Source: an uncultured Clostridia bacterium
GTDB taxonomy: Bacteria > Bacillota > Clostridia > Christensenellales > Borkfalkiaceae
NCBI GenBank assembly: GCA_934271255.1
Contig: CAKQQS010000005.1
Coordinates: 62,001 to 126,000, forward strand
Direction: 5' to 3'
Length of the DNA stretch: 64,000 bases
Shown: one piece after another, positions 50,046 to 59,939 of the stretch
Layout of the letters: each line of letters opens with the position of its first letter
Numbering within the stretch: position 1 is the stretch's first letter
Position numbers and translations under genes: made by a program
Notes under the pieces: generated by a model
What the model was told of the DNA's origin: nothing
Seen by the model: only the letters and a program-made list of their open reading frames with translations
Databases searched by the model: none

Positions 50046-51062
50046 TTATTCTATTGATTTGAAATAAGTGTCTATTATCGCTTTTAAGTCTTCGGGGATT
50101 TCTTCGCCGCTCGCTATCATCGTAAGCGCAAGATCCCTGTAATAATCGTACCAGTCGAGATAATTCGTTTCGCCGTCGATTATGTAGTCGTTGGTGATAT
50201 ATTCCTTTCTCGAACCGGTGGGGTTGTTTCCCTTATTATCGCCGTCGTTGTCGCCCGGCACCCCGTCGGGCCCCGGCTGACCGCCTTCGCCCGGCATAGG
50301 CTGACCGCCGCCGCTTGCCTGAACTTCCTTGAATATCGCCGTTATTTTTAAATCCTGAACGACGTTGTAGTCCGTTCTCGTAGGCGTTCTCAAACCGTCC
50401 GACCACGAATAAAAGCCCCAGTCTTCGTCCGCAACCGCCATAACCGCGGTGGCGTCTTCGCCGTCCGCAACGTTTTGCTCGTCCCTGCCTTCGATAAGCC
50501 CGCCGCCTTCTACGACGTAAATTACTTCGTGGAACTTTACTTTGTCTTTACCCGTAATGTTATCGATGATTACTCCGCCGTTCCAGATTATACCCAGATA
50601 GCCTAAAATCATCGCAAGCGTCATAAGTAAAGCAACGCCCGCCGTTACCGAACATGCGATTATTCCCTTTTTGGGATAATAGAACTTTAACCGCTTGTTT
50701 TTGACGGTACCGAGTTTTTCACACGCGTCGTAACGTTGAAGTCTTGCAATTTCCGTATCGACGTTTTTATATTCTTCCATCGTGATGAAACGTTCTTCCA
50801 TTCCGAGTCCGTCGACCGCTCTCGCGACGCTTTCGTTCGTAGGTTTATATTTTACGAAATAGAAAATCGGCGCTAATACCGCGATTATCCCGACGGGAAC
50901 TATCACGCACCATATTATTCCGTTTTTACCGAGACACCACGTTACGAACGCCGTAACGAACATCCCCGCAAATCCGAACAATGACGCGGTCAGCAAAGAT
51001 TTCAAAATAGCGTTGAACACGTACTGTCTGTAATGGTTTTTATAGAAATCTTTCGTTTTCAT
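50046..51062 (-). CDS. Membrane protein of the MoxR/VWA operon (possibly DUF4175-like)
   Basis: 338 residues, first gene of the operon, ribosome site AAGGAG. Two helices close together (about 20-68), then a soluble segment ('ARAVDGLGMEERFITMEEY'), a third helix (about 133-158), an extracellular InlB/Bacterial-repeat-like domain ('VEGGGLIEGRD', 'WGFYSWSDG', 'KITAIFKE'), a Gly/Pro/Asp linker and a short helical end. The N-terminal half recalls the DUF4175 proteins found in MoxR operons of other phyla, but I cannot confirm this. Function unknown; likely an envelope component of the complex. Confidence 0.6.
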   Translation of the reverse strand: MKTKDFYKNHYRQYVFNAILKSLLTASLFGFAGMFVTAFVTWCLGKNGIIWCVIVPVGIIAVLAPIFYFVKYKPTNESVARAVDGLGMEERFITMEEYKNVDTEIARLQRYDACEKLGTVKNKRLKFYYPKKGIIACSVTAGVALLMTLAMILGYLGIIWNGGVIIDNITGKDKVKFHEVIYVVEGGGLIEGRDEQNVADGEDATAVMAVADEDWGFYSWSDGLRTPTRTDYNVVQDLKITAIFKEVQASGGGQPMPGEGGQPGPDGVPGDNDGDNKGNNPTGSRKEYITNDYIIDGETNYLDWYDYYRDLALTMIASGEEIPEDLKAIIDTYFKSIE

Positions 51063-51152
51063 ACCCTTCTCCTTGTGTTATTATAACAAAAACTTATGTC
51101 TTAACCGAATATTTAAAGTTTATTTTCGATATATCCCGACTATTATTTCAAT

Positions 51153-51182
51153 ATGATACTCTTTTTCCCTATAAAATGTCAA
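51153..51182 (-). promoter_or_regulatory. Promoter of the MoxR/VWA operon
   Basis: Minus strand: TTGACA (51182-51177), 18 bp, TATCAT (51158-51153). Leader about 85 nt, AT-rich. Apart from this and the terminator at 51298, the gap 51063-51343 shows nothing. Confidence 0.6.
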
Positions 51183-51297
51183 GTTTTATGCGCACGCGCG
51201 CGACTTTTCATTTATCATAAATATTTATAAATAACATAAGTTACACTTATATTTATTTGCTTTTGCGATTTTGTCGATTTTTTAAGTAAAATAACAG

Positions 51298-51324
51298 AAA
51301 AGGGCGACTGAAAGCCGCCCTTTT
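51298..51324 (-). terminator. Terminator of the giant LRR gene
   Basis: Stem AAAAGGGCG / CGCCCTTTT (9 bp, 9-nt loop), 20 nt after the stop at 51344, with a U-rich tail. It isolates the LRR gene from the MoxR/VWA operon promoter. Confidence 0.85.
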
Positions 51325-51343
51325 TTGCGTTGCGAATCTAAGT

Positions 51344-54300
51344 TCAGATTTCCCAGATTTCGATTTCGCCCGCTGCGTTATAGTGCCAGTATTTTGCTTT
51401 GCTGTAATCGTATTCGCCGGTTGCAACAACGGTCTCGCCGCCGACGGTTACTTCGTTTCCGAATATGAAATAATCGCTGCCGTACTCGCCCTTGTATTCG
51501 TAAATGCCGTGATAGAAGTCCGCGCCTTCGTCTTCGTACGCGCCGTAATAGTATCCGTAGCCGTCCATCATTTCTTCGTCTTCTTCAAACTCGAACCCGT
51601 TTGCGGCAGGTTTTGTTTCGGAATAGAAATAGATTTGCGCTTTGGAAAGAGCGTACCATGCGGAGAACGGATTGTCGTCGCAGTACATGCCGTCGTAAAC
51701 TTCTTTCGCGAATATCGTTTCGACGCTGTCTTTAAAGAATACTTTTTGATCGGCGCCCCAACCGTGCATCGCGCCGCTGAAAGCCGTGCCTTCGGGTATT
51801 ACGATACTCTTGATGTTCGTACAGTCTTCAAACGCACAGTCCATACGTGTTGCCTGAGGTCCTAACCCTGCAAACGTAACCGTCGTAAGAGCCGTACAGC
51901 CGGCGAATGAATACGCGCCGATGCTTTCCATTTCTCCCGCTTGGAAGGTTACGCTCGTAAGAGCGGTACAGTTCATAAACGTGCCGAAACCGACAGACGT
52001 TATCACTTCGGGTATTACGAGCGTCGTAAGCGCGTTACAGCTCATAAACGAGAACGTGCCTATATACGTTACGTTACCGAAGTCGATGCTTGCAAGGTCG
52101 GAATAAGCGAACGCAAAGTCGCCTATCGACGTGATTGCTTCCGGCATAACGACGTTTTTGTTTTCGCCGACGAACGCCGCAAGAACTTTCCTGCCCTTGT
52201 CGCCGAGCAACCAGCCGTCGCCTACCGAGTAATACGGGTTATCGGGAGATACCGTAAGGCTCGTCGTGGTGAACGCCGTGCAGCCCGCGAACGGGTTGTT
52301 GCCTATCTTCGATATTTTTTCGGATATAGCCATACCCGTCAAAGCAACGCAGTCTTTAAACGCGTTGTTGCCGATTTCCGTCAAGTCGGCAGGTAATTCA
52401 AGCGTCGTAATCGCCGAACAGCCTTCGAACGCGTTATTGCCGATAGTCGTAACGGAATCGGGAAGAGTTATCGAGTTAAGCGTTTCGCACCCCGCGAACG
52501 CTCTGTCGCCGACGGACAAAACCCCGTTGCCGGCGAAAGTAACCGTTTTAAGAGATTTAGCGTCCTCAAATACGGATTCGCCTATCTCAGTGATTTGCGC
52601 GGGTATGGTTGCCGTTTCGATTCCCGTTTCGGCGAACGCGCCCGTGCCGATACTCTTAACGTTTTCGGGTATCGTGAAATCAACGAGAGAAGTACAGCCG
52701 CTGAACGCACGTAATTTGATTTCGGTGATGTTTTCGGGAGCAACCAAAGTTATCTTTTTCAAAGAAGTACACTTGTAGAATCCCGTAAGAGCGGTTACGC
52801 CTGCGGGAACGGTGAACTCTTCGAGAGCGGTACAACCGTTGAACATGCTGCTCGTCGTAGTTCCCGTGCCGAGATTCGTAAGGCTCGGTAAGTTGACGTT
52901 TTTAAGCGAAACGCATTTATCGAATATAGCGTTACGTCCTACCGTCTTTACGCCTACGCCGTTAATCGTTACGAGTTTCGAGCAACCCGCGAAAGCGTTG
53001 TTGCCGATAGTGCCGATAGACTTAGGCAAGGTGATTTCCGTAATAGCCGTACGAGCGAACGTATAACTGTTTATCGCCGTTATGTTGCAGTCTGCGAACG
53101 TAACGGTACTCAAAACGGAGTAAGGCAAGTTCATTGCCGCCGCGCCGCCGCCCGGCAAACTGCCGAATCCCATAGTCGAACCCGAGTTGGGCATGTTGAA
53201 CGCGCTGCCGCCGAGCGCGGTTATCGTCGAAGGAATATTGATGGACGACAGTTTGTAACAAGCCTGGAACGCCGAACTGCCTATTTCCGAAATACCTTCG
53301 GGTAATACGACGTTATCGAGCGACATACAGTATTCAAACGCGTATCTGCCTATCTTTTTAAGAGAACTCGGGAAGTTAATCGTTCTGAGATTTCCGCAAT
53401 AACGGAACGCCATATCCCCTATAACTTCGAGTTGAGAGTCTTCGGGAACGATGACTTGTTCTATTACGCCCCAGAAGTTGTTGGGGTTGGTCGAGTTTTC
53501 CGAACGATATTCGCTTTCGTAGTTGTAAGCGGATGAACCCGCAAACGCGTTCGCGCCGATTTCTACGACGTCGGGAAGAAGCGTGTGCGTCTTTTCTTTC
53601 GATTTATACGCGGTAAGAACTTTACCCGTTCTTTCGTTGCCTTCGTCGTCTACGATAGTAGTCGTCTTGTAGAATACGCCGTCGATGAACGCGTATTTAT
53701 CTTTGTCTTCCCCTTCAAAATAAATATTTTCAAGGTTGGGGAACTTGTTTATAAATCCGCCGATGTCGGAAAGAGTGCCTTTAATCGTCAATTCGCGCAT
53801 AGCGGTACAGCCGTTAAACGCGGTGTTGTCTACGCTCGTTATGCTTGCGGGAATAGTAAACGCTTCAAAAGCAGCGTCCGTAAACGTTTCGTTTGCGAAA
53901 CGGTACGCTCTGCTGTTATCCGTAAAGTTTACGTGTTTGAGCGAAGGCGTTCTGTAAAACGAGTATGAATAGAAATCTTCGATACTGTCGGGTACGTCGA
54001 TGCTTTCGAGCGCGTAGCAGTACGCGAAACATTGCATCGGGAATCTTATGAGCGCGTCGTTACGACCGTTAAACGTTACCGTTTTAAGAGAAGTACAATT
54101 ACTGAACATATACTTGCCTAATACTTCGACCGTTTCGGGTATGCCGACTCTCGTCAACGAAACGCAGAAATAGAAACAGTTGTCGCCCGTTTCGATTACC
54201 CCGTCGGGAATGTCGATTTCGGTGAGTTCCGCGCAATACTCAAACAAATATTTGGGAAGTTGCGTTATTGCGCTTTCGCCGAAGTTTACCGTTTTAAGTC

Positions 54301-57300
54301 TTGTGTTGTACGCGAACGCGCCCTGACCGAGCGTTTTCAAGGTCCCAGGGAACTTGACGGCGGATAAGCCCATCTTTTCCCACGATACCATTATCGGGTA
54401 ATTGTCATTACCGTCCTTGTTGCCATATTTTATCTTGGAATAACCGCCGTCCATAGCGAAAGCGTATTTTCCTATCGTTTCGACCGAAGAGTTTTCCAGA
54501 TTGTTTACGGTTGCCAAAGCGTAACAGTCGTTGAACGCTCTTTCGCCTATTTCCTTAACTGCGGTAGGAATATTGATTTCCGTAAGAAGACCGCATGTTT
54601 CAAACGTAAAGTCCGCAATTGCGGTTAAGGGAGCGTCTACGCTGAGTCCTACCGTCGTAAGCGCGGCGCAACCGCTGAACGCGTACGCGCCGATAGTCGT
54701 TATCGTATCGGGTATCGCAATCGTCTTAATCGTCGAGCCGGCAAACGCTTTTTCGCCGATAGTCGTAAGAACGGAACCGTTTGCAAACGTTACGGTATCG
54801 AGTTTGTCGCAGCTCTTGAACGCTTCGTCGCCGATAGTCGTTACGGTCGACGGAATGGTTACGGACGTTATTTTGCTGTTTGCAAACAAGCCCGCGCCTA
54901 TCGTCGTAACTCCTTCGGGAATTACTACGACTCTTTCACCCGCCGTTACGCAGTCGTATATTTCGGTTTTGTCTGCGTTGTAAATTACTCCGCTTTCTAT
55001 CGACAACGCGGCGCTGCCCGTTTCCAGTGTTACTTCCGTAAGGGAAACGCAACCCGCTAATACGCCGGCGCCCCATTCGGATACTCTTGCGGGGATTTCA
55101 AGCGAGTTGAGCGCAGTACATCCTTCAAACGCTCTCGCGCAAACGGTAAGGTTTTCTTCGGACGCAAGGAACGTTACTTTCGTAATGCCCGTACAACCGC
55201 TGAACGCGCTGTCTTCGATTCTCGTTACGCTTGCGGGAATAACTACGGAAGTTATACCCGTTTTGTTTTTATACAAACCGGAAGTAATCGTCTTCGTGCC
55301 GTCCGCTATGACGAGTTCGCCCGTAAACGAGCCGGGGAAATAGGATATTTCCGTCTTGTCGGCGTTATAAAGAATACCGCCTTCTACGACGTAGTTCGGG
55401 TTACCGTCTACGCCGAGAGTTCCTATCGTGATGTTATCGAACAATTTGCCCAAACCTACGTGAATCGCATTCGCGCCGATTACTACGTCGGTTATCGTTT
55501 TACGCCCCGAGAACACGTCGTTTCCGAAAGTCGTTGTAAGTCCGTCGTAATCGATGATTATCTTTGCAAGACGGTTGTCCTTTTTAGGATCTGCCTTGAA
55601 CGCAAAGTCGCCTACGTATTTTATTCCCGAAACGAGCGTGAGTTCGTTAAGATTTTTTGCGTAAGCAAACGCCTGTTCGCCGATAGAAGTGATGATTCTG
55701 CCTTCTTCTATGACAAGGTTTTCGAGAGAAGACGATGCGAAAAACGCGCCTTTTCCGATAACGATGCCTTGCGTATCCGCGCCGTTCTTGGGCGCTTTGA
55801 ATACTAATTCTTTAATCTTATTAGCGTCTTCGTTGTAAAAATCCGTCTCCAACGTAGAAGAGTTCGAGAACGCAAAGTCGCCTACGTATTTACACGTTGC
55901 GGGTATTTCGACCGTACCGCTAAGGCTTATACAGCCGTAGAACGCTTTGTCGCCGATATACGCTATGTTCGCGCCGTCTTCAAAGACCAGAGTCGTAAGT
56001 CCCGCGCAGTATCTGAACGCCGCGTTGCCTATGGTTACGGGGCTTCCTTGTCCCGTTATACTTGCCTTAAACGTTATCTTACGAATACTCGAACAACGCG
56101 AGAACGCGCCTTCTTCTATCGTGGTTACCGTGTAAGGAATAGTGAGTTCGGTAAGTTTTCTCGTGAACGCGTACGAAATGGTAGCGTCGTTTCCGAACGA
56201 GCCTTTCGCGATCGTCGTAACGCCCGCAGGTATCGTATACGCGCCCGCTTTTCCTTGCGGATAATAAAGAATCGTATCGCCGTCTTTATTGAATACTACG
56301 CCGTCTTTCGTCGTGAAATACGGGTTAGCGTCGTCGAATATCAACGCTTCTATGTGCGTCGAACCTCTGAATACCGCGTCTATCGAGATTTTTTCGGTAC
56401 GAGCGGGAAGCGTTACCGTAATCAACCCGTCTACGTAATAGAACGCGTCGTTAGCGATAGAAAGCCCCCACGTTTCGGTACCCGTGCCGAGAACTTCTAC
56501 TTGTTTAAGGTTAGTACAGTTATAGAACGCGTACGTGCCGATGTCTTTTATCGTTGCGGGCAAAATAATCTTCTTTATGTAATAACAGCCCGAGAACGCT
56601 CTCGCGGGTACGGAAGTTACGCCGGAAGGTATTGCGATCGTGCCCGTTTTCGCAACGGGAACTTTGTATATTTCCAAAGATTTATCGAGTTCGTTTTTGT
56701 AATACAAAATGCCGTCGTCAGAACTGAAAAGCGCGTCGTTGTTGCCTTCTACTTCGTAAACGTTAATGTCGGCAAGCACGCTGCATCCGCTGAACGCCGT
56801 AGTGTCTATATATTTAATAGTGTCGGGTATTTCAATGCTCGTAAGGTTTATCGAGTTTTTAAAACCGTAACTCGCTATTTCTTTAACGGGCAAGCCGTTG
56901 TACGTCGCGGGAATGGTTACCGATTTTACATGAGAGATTTCGTTGCCCGCTCTTACTACGTATATTTCTTCCGCTTTACCCGTCGAATAATCTACTTTCT
57001 TTTCAAACGCAAGTATCGTACGGAAACACGCGTAAACGGTTCTGTCTTCTCTTACGTCCCATACGGTTACGCTTTCGCCTTTCGCGTTGGTAAGTCTTTC
57101 CTGATATTTATTGTCGGCAAACCAACCGTCGAATATCTTGGTTGCGTTGTCCGACGCGGGGATTTCCAACGTATATTTTTCGCCGTAGTTTACGGTAGTT
57201 GCAAGTTCGGCGTAGCCGTTATAAGAAACGGTGTGTTCCGCGCCGAGCCAGTCAGCGTAAAGAATAACGTCGTCCGTTCCCGAGAACTTGGCGTCCGTAA

Positions 57301-59503
57301 CTTTCGCTCCGCCGCCTTTGGAAGCGTTGGGCGTGTTGTACCAGCCGTTAAAGGTGTACCCTTCGCGCGTGGTCGCGGGATATTCGATAGTGTCGCCTAC
57401 CGCGTAGTATTGCGTATCGACCGCTTCGCCGCCCCTTGCGTTGTACGTTACGGAATATACCGTTACGTCTACGCCTATCCATTCGGACGCGGGTTTTTGC
57501 GTGTCGTCGCTGTTCCAGTAGCATACTTCGATAGTGTTGACGCCCGTTCCGACGAAACTTACCGCGCAACGGTTAGTACCGTTTAATACGGGTATAATCG
57601 TGCCGTCGGGCATTTTTACTTCGTATTTCTCCGCGCCTATAACGTAGTCCCACGTAACGAAACCGTCTTCGTAGGCAACGTTGTTGCTCAGCGTTTTGTA
57701 GTACACTGTGGCAGGTTCGCCCCATACGGAGTCGCCGTTCGCCGTGTGCGCTCTTACGCTTACCGCGTATTTGGTGTCGGTGTACAACGTACCCGCCGTC
57801 AATAAATCGAACGAAGTTCCCGTGATGCCGGTATACGTTCTTTCGCCTATCTTGACGTCGTAAGTCGTCGCGCCGTCTATTTCCGCCCAGTTAAAGACGT
57901 ATTCTTTAAGCCCCGTAACGACGGGAGCCTTTATCGTGTTTTTCGCGTACGTGTACGCGCTCGCGCCCTCTATATCCGTATAATAACCGTCCGTTATCGG
58001 GTAAACTTTTATCGTTATTTCGCCCGCGCCTAAACCTTTAAGGCTGTAACTCGTAGAACTGCCGTTATAAACGTATTCGCCGCCGTTTACGGATACCATG
58101 TACGCTTTTGCGTTTTCGACTACGTTCCACGTTATCGTAGCCGTTTCGGGATCGATTGCGAATCCGTCTACTTTATCGAGAACGTTTGCTACTACGAACG
58201 TATCCGAAACGGAAGACGCGTATCCGTCCGCCGTAGCGGTTACCGTTATCGCTATTCCCTGTTTTGGCATCGCGCAGTTGCCGAAGTTGAAATACGTCGA
58301 TTTGCCGTTGTCGAGCAACGTGTGGTTGTGTCTTTCGTTTCCGCACTCCACCGTTACGTAATACTTGGTTGCGTTTTCTACGGGGTTATACAAAACAATC
58401 GTGCCGTTTACGACTTTGAAATCGGAAACTTTCGCAAGCGCTTTGTTTTTGTAATATCTCGTCGCGACCGTTTCTTTTTTGCCGACCTTAGCCGTAACCG
58501 TTATAACGTAATCGCCCGCAGGCGCGTTGTCGAAGTCGATGTCTACGGTGTTAGTGCCTACCGATTCGTTGATTATCGTAACGTAACCTTTGGGGCCCGT
58601 TACGCCGTAAGTATAAGACGCGCCCGTGATAGCGTCCCACGATATGCCCGCAGACGTTACCGAAACGGCAGGCGTATTCGCGCCGTCCGTCGTCCAGACC
58701 GCGTACAGCGTGATGTTTTCGTTAATCATAGTCGTTCCCGCGATATATCTGTACGTCAGTTTGTCTGCCGAGCCGTATTGACTTGCGTACCAACCGACGA
58801 ACTTATAGCCGTCTCTCGACGGTTCCGGCAAAACGTATACTTTACCGCCGACCGTTTCCGTCGAAGGTATAGCGGGCGCGCCGTCGTAATTCGCGTCGTA
58901 CGTAACCGCATATTCTCTTTGACCTATTACTTTTTCGGCGTAACCGGCGTATACCGTCGTGTTCGCCGTAACGGGTTCGTCGAAAGAATAAACCGCCGTC
59001 AAACCGGCGTCTTTATACCAACCGATAAATACGTATCCGTCCTTTACGGGATCGGCGGGCTTTTCGGCCTTCTTACCGTTGGTTACTTTCGCCGAAGCGA
59101 TTTGCGTGCCGCCTTTCGTATCGTACGAAACCGTATAATCGACCTTCTTTAATAAGGTAATTATATTCGCGCCGCGCGTTATAGTAATGGCGGTCCCGTC
59201 GACGCTTACGTTGAAAGTAACTTCTTTATCGGACGAAGTCATAACGTAAATATCGCCGTTTTGCGTATATTGACCGCTTATAACCGTTTCTCCGTCAATC
59301 AACGTGAAGTGCAAATCGTCGTCAATCGTCATTAAATACGAAACGTCTTCGGCGTCGTAATAATAAACGCCGTCGTCGATTTTAGTCGTTACCGACGGGG
59401 CTTTTTTGCCGCCGCAGCCGACCAAAGCGGTCGCTGTAACGGAACAAGCGGCGACGCATAACGTCGATAAAATCGTCAGGATGATTTTCTTCTTGTTTTT
59501 CAT
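51344..59503 (-). CDS. Giant BspA-type leucine-rich repeat lipoprotein (2719 residues)
   Basis: Longest gene of the window. Lipobox LVGC (Cys30). After a small beta domain (about 35-120) come two InlB-type repeats (about 125-270; 'GYVFIGWYKD', 'GYKFVGWYAS'), a run of Fn3-like modules (about 275-680; 'ITWNVVENAKAYMVSVNG'), two more InlB-type repeats (about 690-840) and then a very long array of LRR_5 repeats (about 850-2600) of 20-25 residues such as 'IGDEAFKSCDKLDTVTF'. The frame stays open throughout, so it is intact. The end is acidic and Tyr-rich with no anchor. Probably a surface adhesin or ligand-binding receptor; partner unknown. Ribosome site AAGGAG; own promoter and terminator. Confidence 0.88.
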   Translation of the reverse strand: MKNKKKIILTILSTLCVAACSVTATALVGCGGKKAPSVTTKIDDGVYYYDAEDVSYLMTIDDDLHFTLIDGETVISGQYTQNGDIYVMTSSDKEVTFNVSVDGTAITITRGANIITLLKKVDYTVSYDTKGGTQIASAKVTNGKKAEKPADPVKDGYVFIGWYKDAGLTAVYSFDEPVTANTTVYAGYAEKVIGQREYAVTYDANYDGAPAIPSTETVGGKVYVLPEPSRDGYKFVGWYASQYGSADKLTYRYIAGTTMINENITLYAVWTTDGANTPAVSVTSAGISWDAITGASYTYGVTGPKGYVTIINESVGTNTVDIDFDNAPAGDYVITVTAKVGKKETVATRYYKNKALAKVSDFKVVNGTIVLYNPVENATKYYVTVECGNERHNHTLLDNGKSTYFNFGNCAMPKQGIAITVTATADGYASSVSDTFVVANVLDKVDGFAIDPETATITWNVVENAKAYMVSVNGGEYVYNGSSTSYSLKGLGAGEITIKVYPITDGYYTDIEGASAYTYAKNTIKAPVVTGLKEYVFNWAEIDGATTYDVKIGERTYTGITGTSFDLLTAGTLYTDTKYAVSVRAHTANGDSVWGEPATVYYKTLSNNVAYEDGFVTWDYVIGAEKYEVKMPDGTIIPVLNGTNRCAVSFVGTGVNTIEVCYWNSDDTQKPASEWIGVDVTVYSVTYNARGGEAVDTQYYAVGDTIEYPATTREGYTFNGWYNTPNASKGGGAKVTDAKFSGTDDVILYADWLGAEHTVSYNGYAELATTVNYGEKYTLEIPASDNATKIFDGWFADNKYQERLTNAKGESVTVWDVREDRTVYACFRTILAFEKKVDYSTGKAEEIYVVRAGNEISHVKSVTIPATYNGLPVKEIASYGFKNSINLTSIEIPDTIKYIDTTAFSGCSVLADINVYEVEGNNDALFSSDDGILYYKNELDKSLEIYKVPVAKTGTIAIPSGVTSVPARAFSGCYYIKKIILPATIKDIGTYAFYNCTNLKQVEVLGTGTETWGLSIANDAFYYVDGLITVTLPARTEKISIDAVFRGSTHIEALIFDDANPYFTTKDGVVFNKDGDTILYYPQGKAGAYTIPAGVTTIAKGSFGNDATISYAFTRKLTELTIPYTVTTIEEGAFSRCSSIRKITFKASITGQGSPVTIGNAAFRYCAGLTTLVFEDGANIAYIGDKAFYGCISLSGTVEIPATCKYVGDFAFSNSSTLETDFYNEDANKIKELVFKAPKNGADTQGIVIGKGAFFASSSLENLVIEEGRIITSIGEQAFAYAKNLNELTLVSGIKYVGDFAFKADPKKDNRLAKIIIDYDGLTTTFGNDVFSGRKTITDVVIGANAIHVGLGKLFDNITIGTLGVDGNPNYVVEGGILYNADKTEISYFPGSFTGELVIADGTKTITSGLYKNKTGITSVVIPASVTRIEDSAFSGCTGITKVTFLASEENLTVCARAFEGCTALNSLEIPARVSEWGAGVLAGCVSLTEVTLETGSAALSIESGVIYNADKTEIYDCVTAGERVVVIPEGVTTIGAGLFANSKITSVTIPSTVTTIGDEAFKSCDKLDTVTFANGSVLTTIGEKAFAGSTIKTIAIPDTITTIGAYAFSGCAALTTVGLSVDAPLTAIADFTFETCGLLTEINIPTAVKEIGERAFNDCYALATVNNLENSSVETIGKYAFAMDGGYSKIKYGNKDGNDNYPIMVSWEKMGLSAVKFPGTLKTLGQGAFAYNTRLKTVNFGESAITQLPKYLFEYCAELTEIDIPDGVIETGDNCFYFCVSLTRVGIPETVEVLGKYMFSNCTSLKTVTFNGRNDALIRFPMQCFAYCYALESIDVPDSIEDFYSYSFYRTPSLKHVNFTDNSRAYRFANETFTDAAFEAFTIPASITSVDNTAFNGCTAMRELTIKGTLSDIGGFINKFPNLENIYFEGEDKDKYAFIDGVFYKTTTIVDDEGNERTGKVLTAYKSKEKTHTLLPDVVEIGANAFAGSSAYNYESEYRSENSTNPNNFWGVIEQVIVPEDSQLEVIGDMAFRYCGNLRTINFPSSLKKIGRYAFEYCMSLDNVVLPEGISEIGSSAFQACYKLSSINIPSTITALGGSAFNMPNSGSTMGFGSLPGGGAAAMNLPYSVLSTVTFADCNITAINSYTFARTAITEITLPKSIGTIGNNAFAGCSKLVTINGVGVKTVGRNAIFDKCVSLKNVNLPSLTNLGTGTTTSSMFNGCTALEEFTVPAGVTALTGFYKCTSLKKITLVAPENITEIKLRAFSGCTSLVDFTIPENVKSIGTGAFAETGIETATIPAQITEIGESVFEDAKSLKTVTFAGNGVLSVGDRAFAGCETLNSITLPDSVTTIGNNAFEGCSAITTLELPADLTEIGNNAFKDCVALTGMAISEKISKIGNNPFAGCTAFTTTSLTVSPDNPYYSVGDGWLLGDKGRKVLAAFVGENKNVVMPEAITSIGDFAFAYSDLASIDFGNVTYIGTFSFMSCNALTTLVIPEVITSVGFGTFMNCTALTSVTFQAGEMESIGAYSFAGCTALTTVTFAGLGPQATRMDCAFEDCTNIKSIVIPEGTAFSGAMHGWGADQKVFFKDSVETIFAKEVYDGMYCDDNPFSAWYALSKAQIYFYSETKPAANGFEFEEDEEMMDGYGYYYGAYEDEGADFYHGIYEYKGEYGSDYFIFGNEVTVGGETVVATGEYDYSKAKYWHYNAAGEIEIWEI

Positions 59504-59554
59504 TTTTGCTTCTCCTTTTTGTTGCTGTATATCACACCTACTCTATAACCTGTA

Positions 59555-59577
59555 TTTATGCAATAATAATGCATAAA
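59555..59577 (-). promoter_or_regulatory. Leader inverted repeat of the giant LRR gene
   Basis: TTTATGCA - 7 nt - TGCATAAA in the 5' leader, 52 nt before the start codon. It may fold in the mRNA or be a protein-binding site; its TGCAATA part recalls the palindrome at 25265. Confidence 0.35.
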
Positions 59578-59648
59578 ACCTACGAGTACGGGTATTTTTT
59601 ATAAATACTTTTTGAAAATAATTTAATAAAATGAAAAATATTTTAATA

Positions 59649-59677
59649 AATATACAACTTTCTTGTTTAAATGTCAA
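59649..59677 (-). promoter_or_regulatory. Promoter of the giant LRR gene
   Basis: Minus strand: TTGACA (59677-59672), 17 bp, TATATT (59654-59649). The leader is about 140 nt. No gene is seen in 59504-59939. Confidence 0.65.
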
Positions 59678-59825
59678 CATTTATTCATTCATCAAACGCA
59701 AATAAAATATTGTCATTTTTTATAAACACTATAAGTTTTAATTATATATCTAACCCAACCGCTTAACCGACGGAATTGCGGTTTGACTTCGCCGAGTTCG
59801 GCGCGCTCGGAGCGACATAAAAAAT

Positions 59826-59864
59826 CGCCCCCGAACGGCGGATTTTCTCTGCCGTTCGGGGGCG
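59826..59864 (-). terminator. Terminator of the beta-mannosidase genes
   Basis: Perfect 14-bp stem CGCCCCCGAACGGC / GCCGTTCGGGGGCG with an 11-nt loop; on the minus strand it is followed by GATTTTTT. Confidence 0.85.
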
Positions 59865-59939
59865 TTATCACTTTATCGAATCGTTATTTTTTTCTCGTAT
59901 TTTTCATCAAATAATTTTTTTATATCAAAAAATCCGTCT

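Noticed and set aside
37374..51062. Prophage or defence island
   Set aside because: MoxR/VWA genes occur in some defence loci, but here there are no nuclease, helicase or phage genes, and the lipoproteins point to an envelope role.
56048..57586. 512-codon open frame on the plus strand
   Set aside because: Antisense shadow of the giant LRR gene, with Arg/Tyr/Val-rich translation and no family resemblance.
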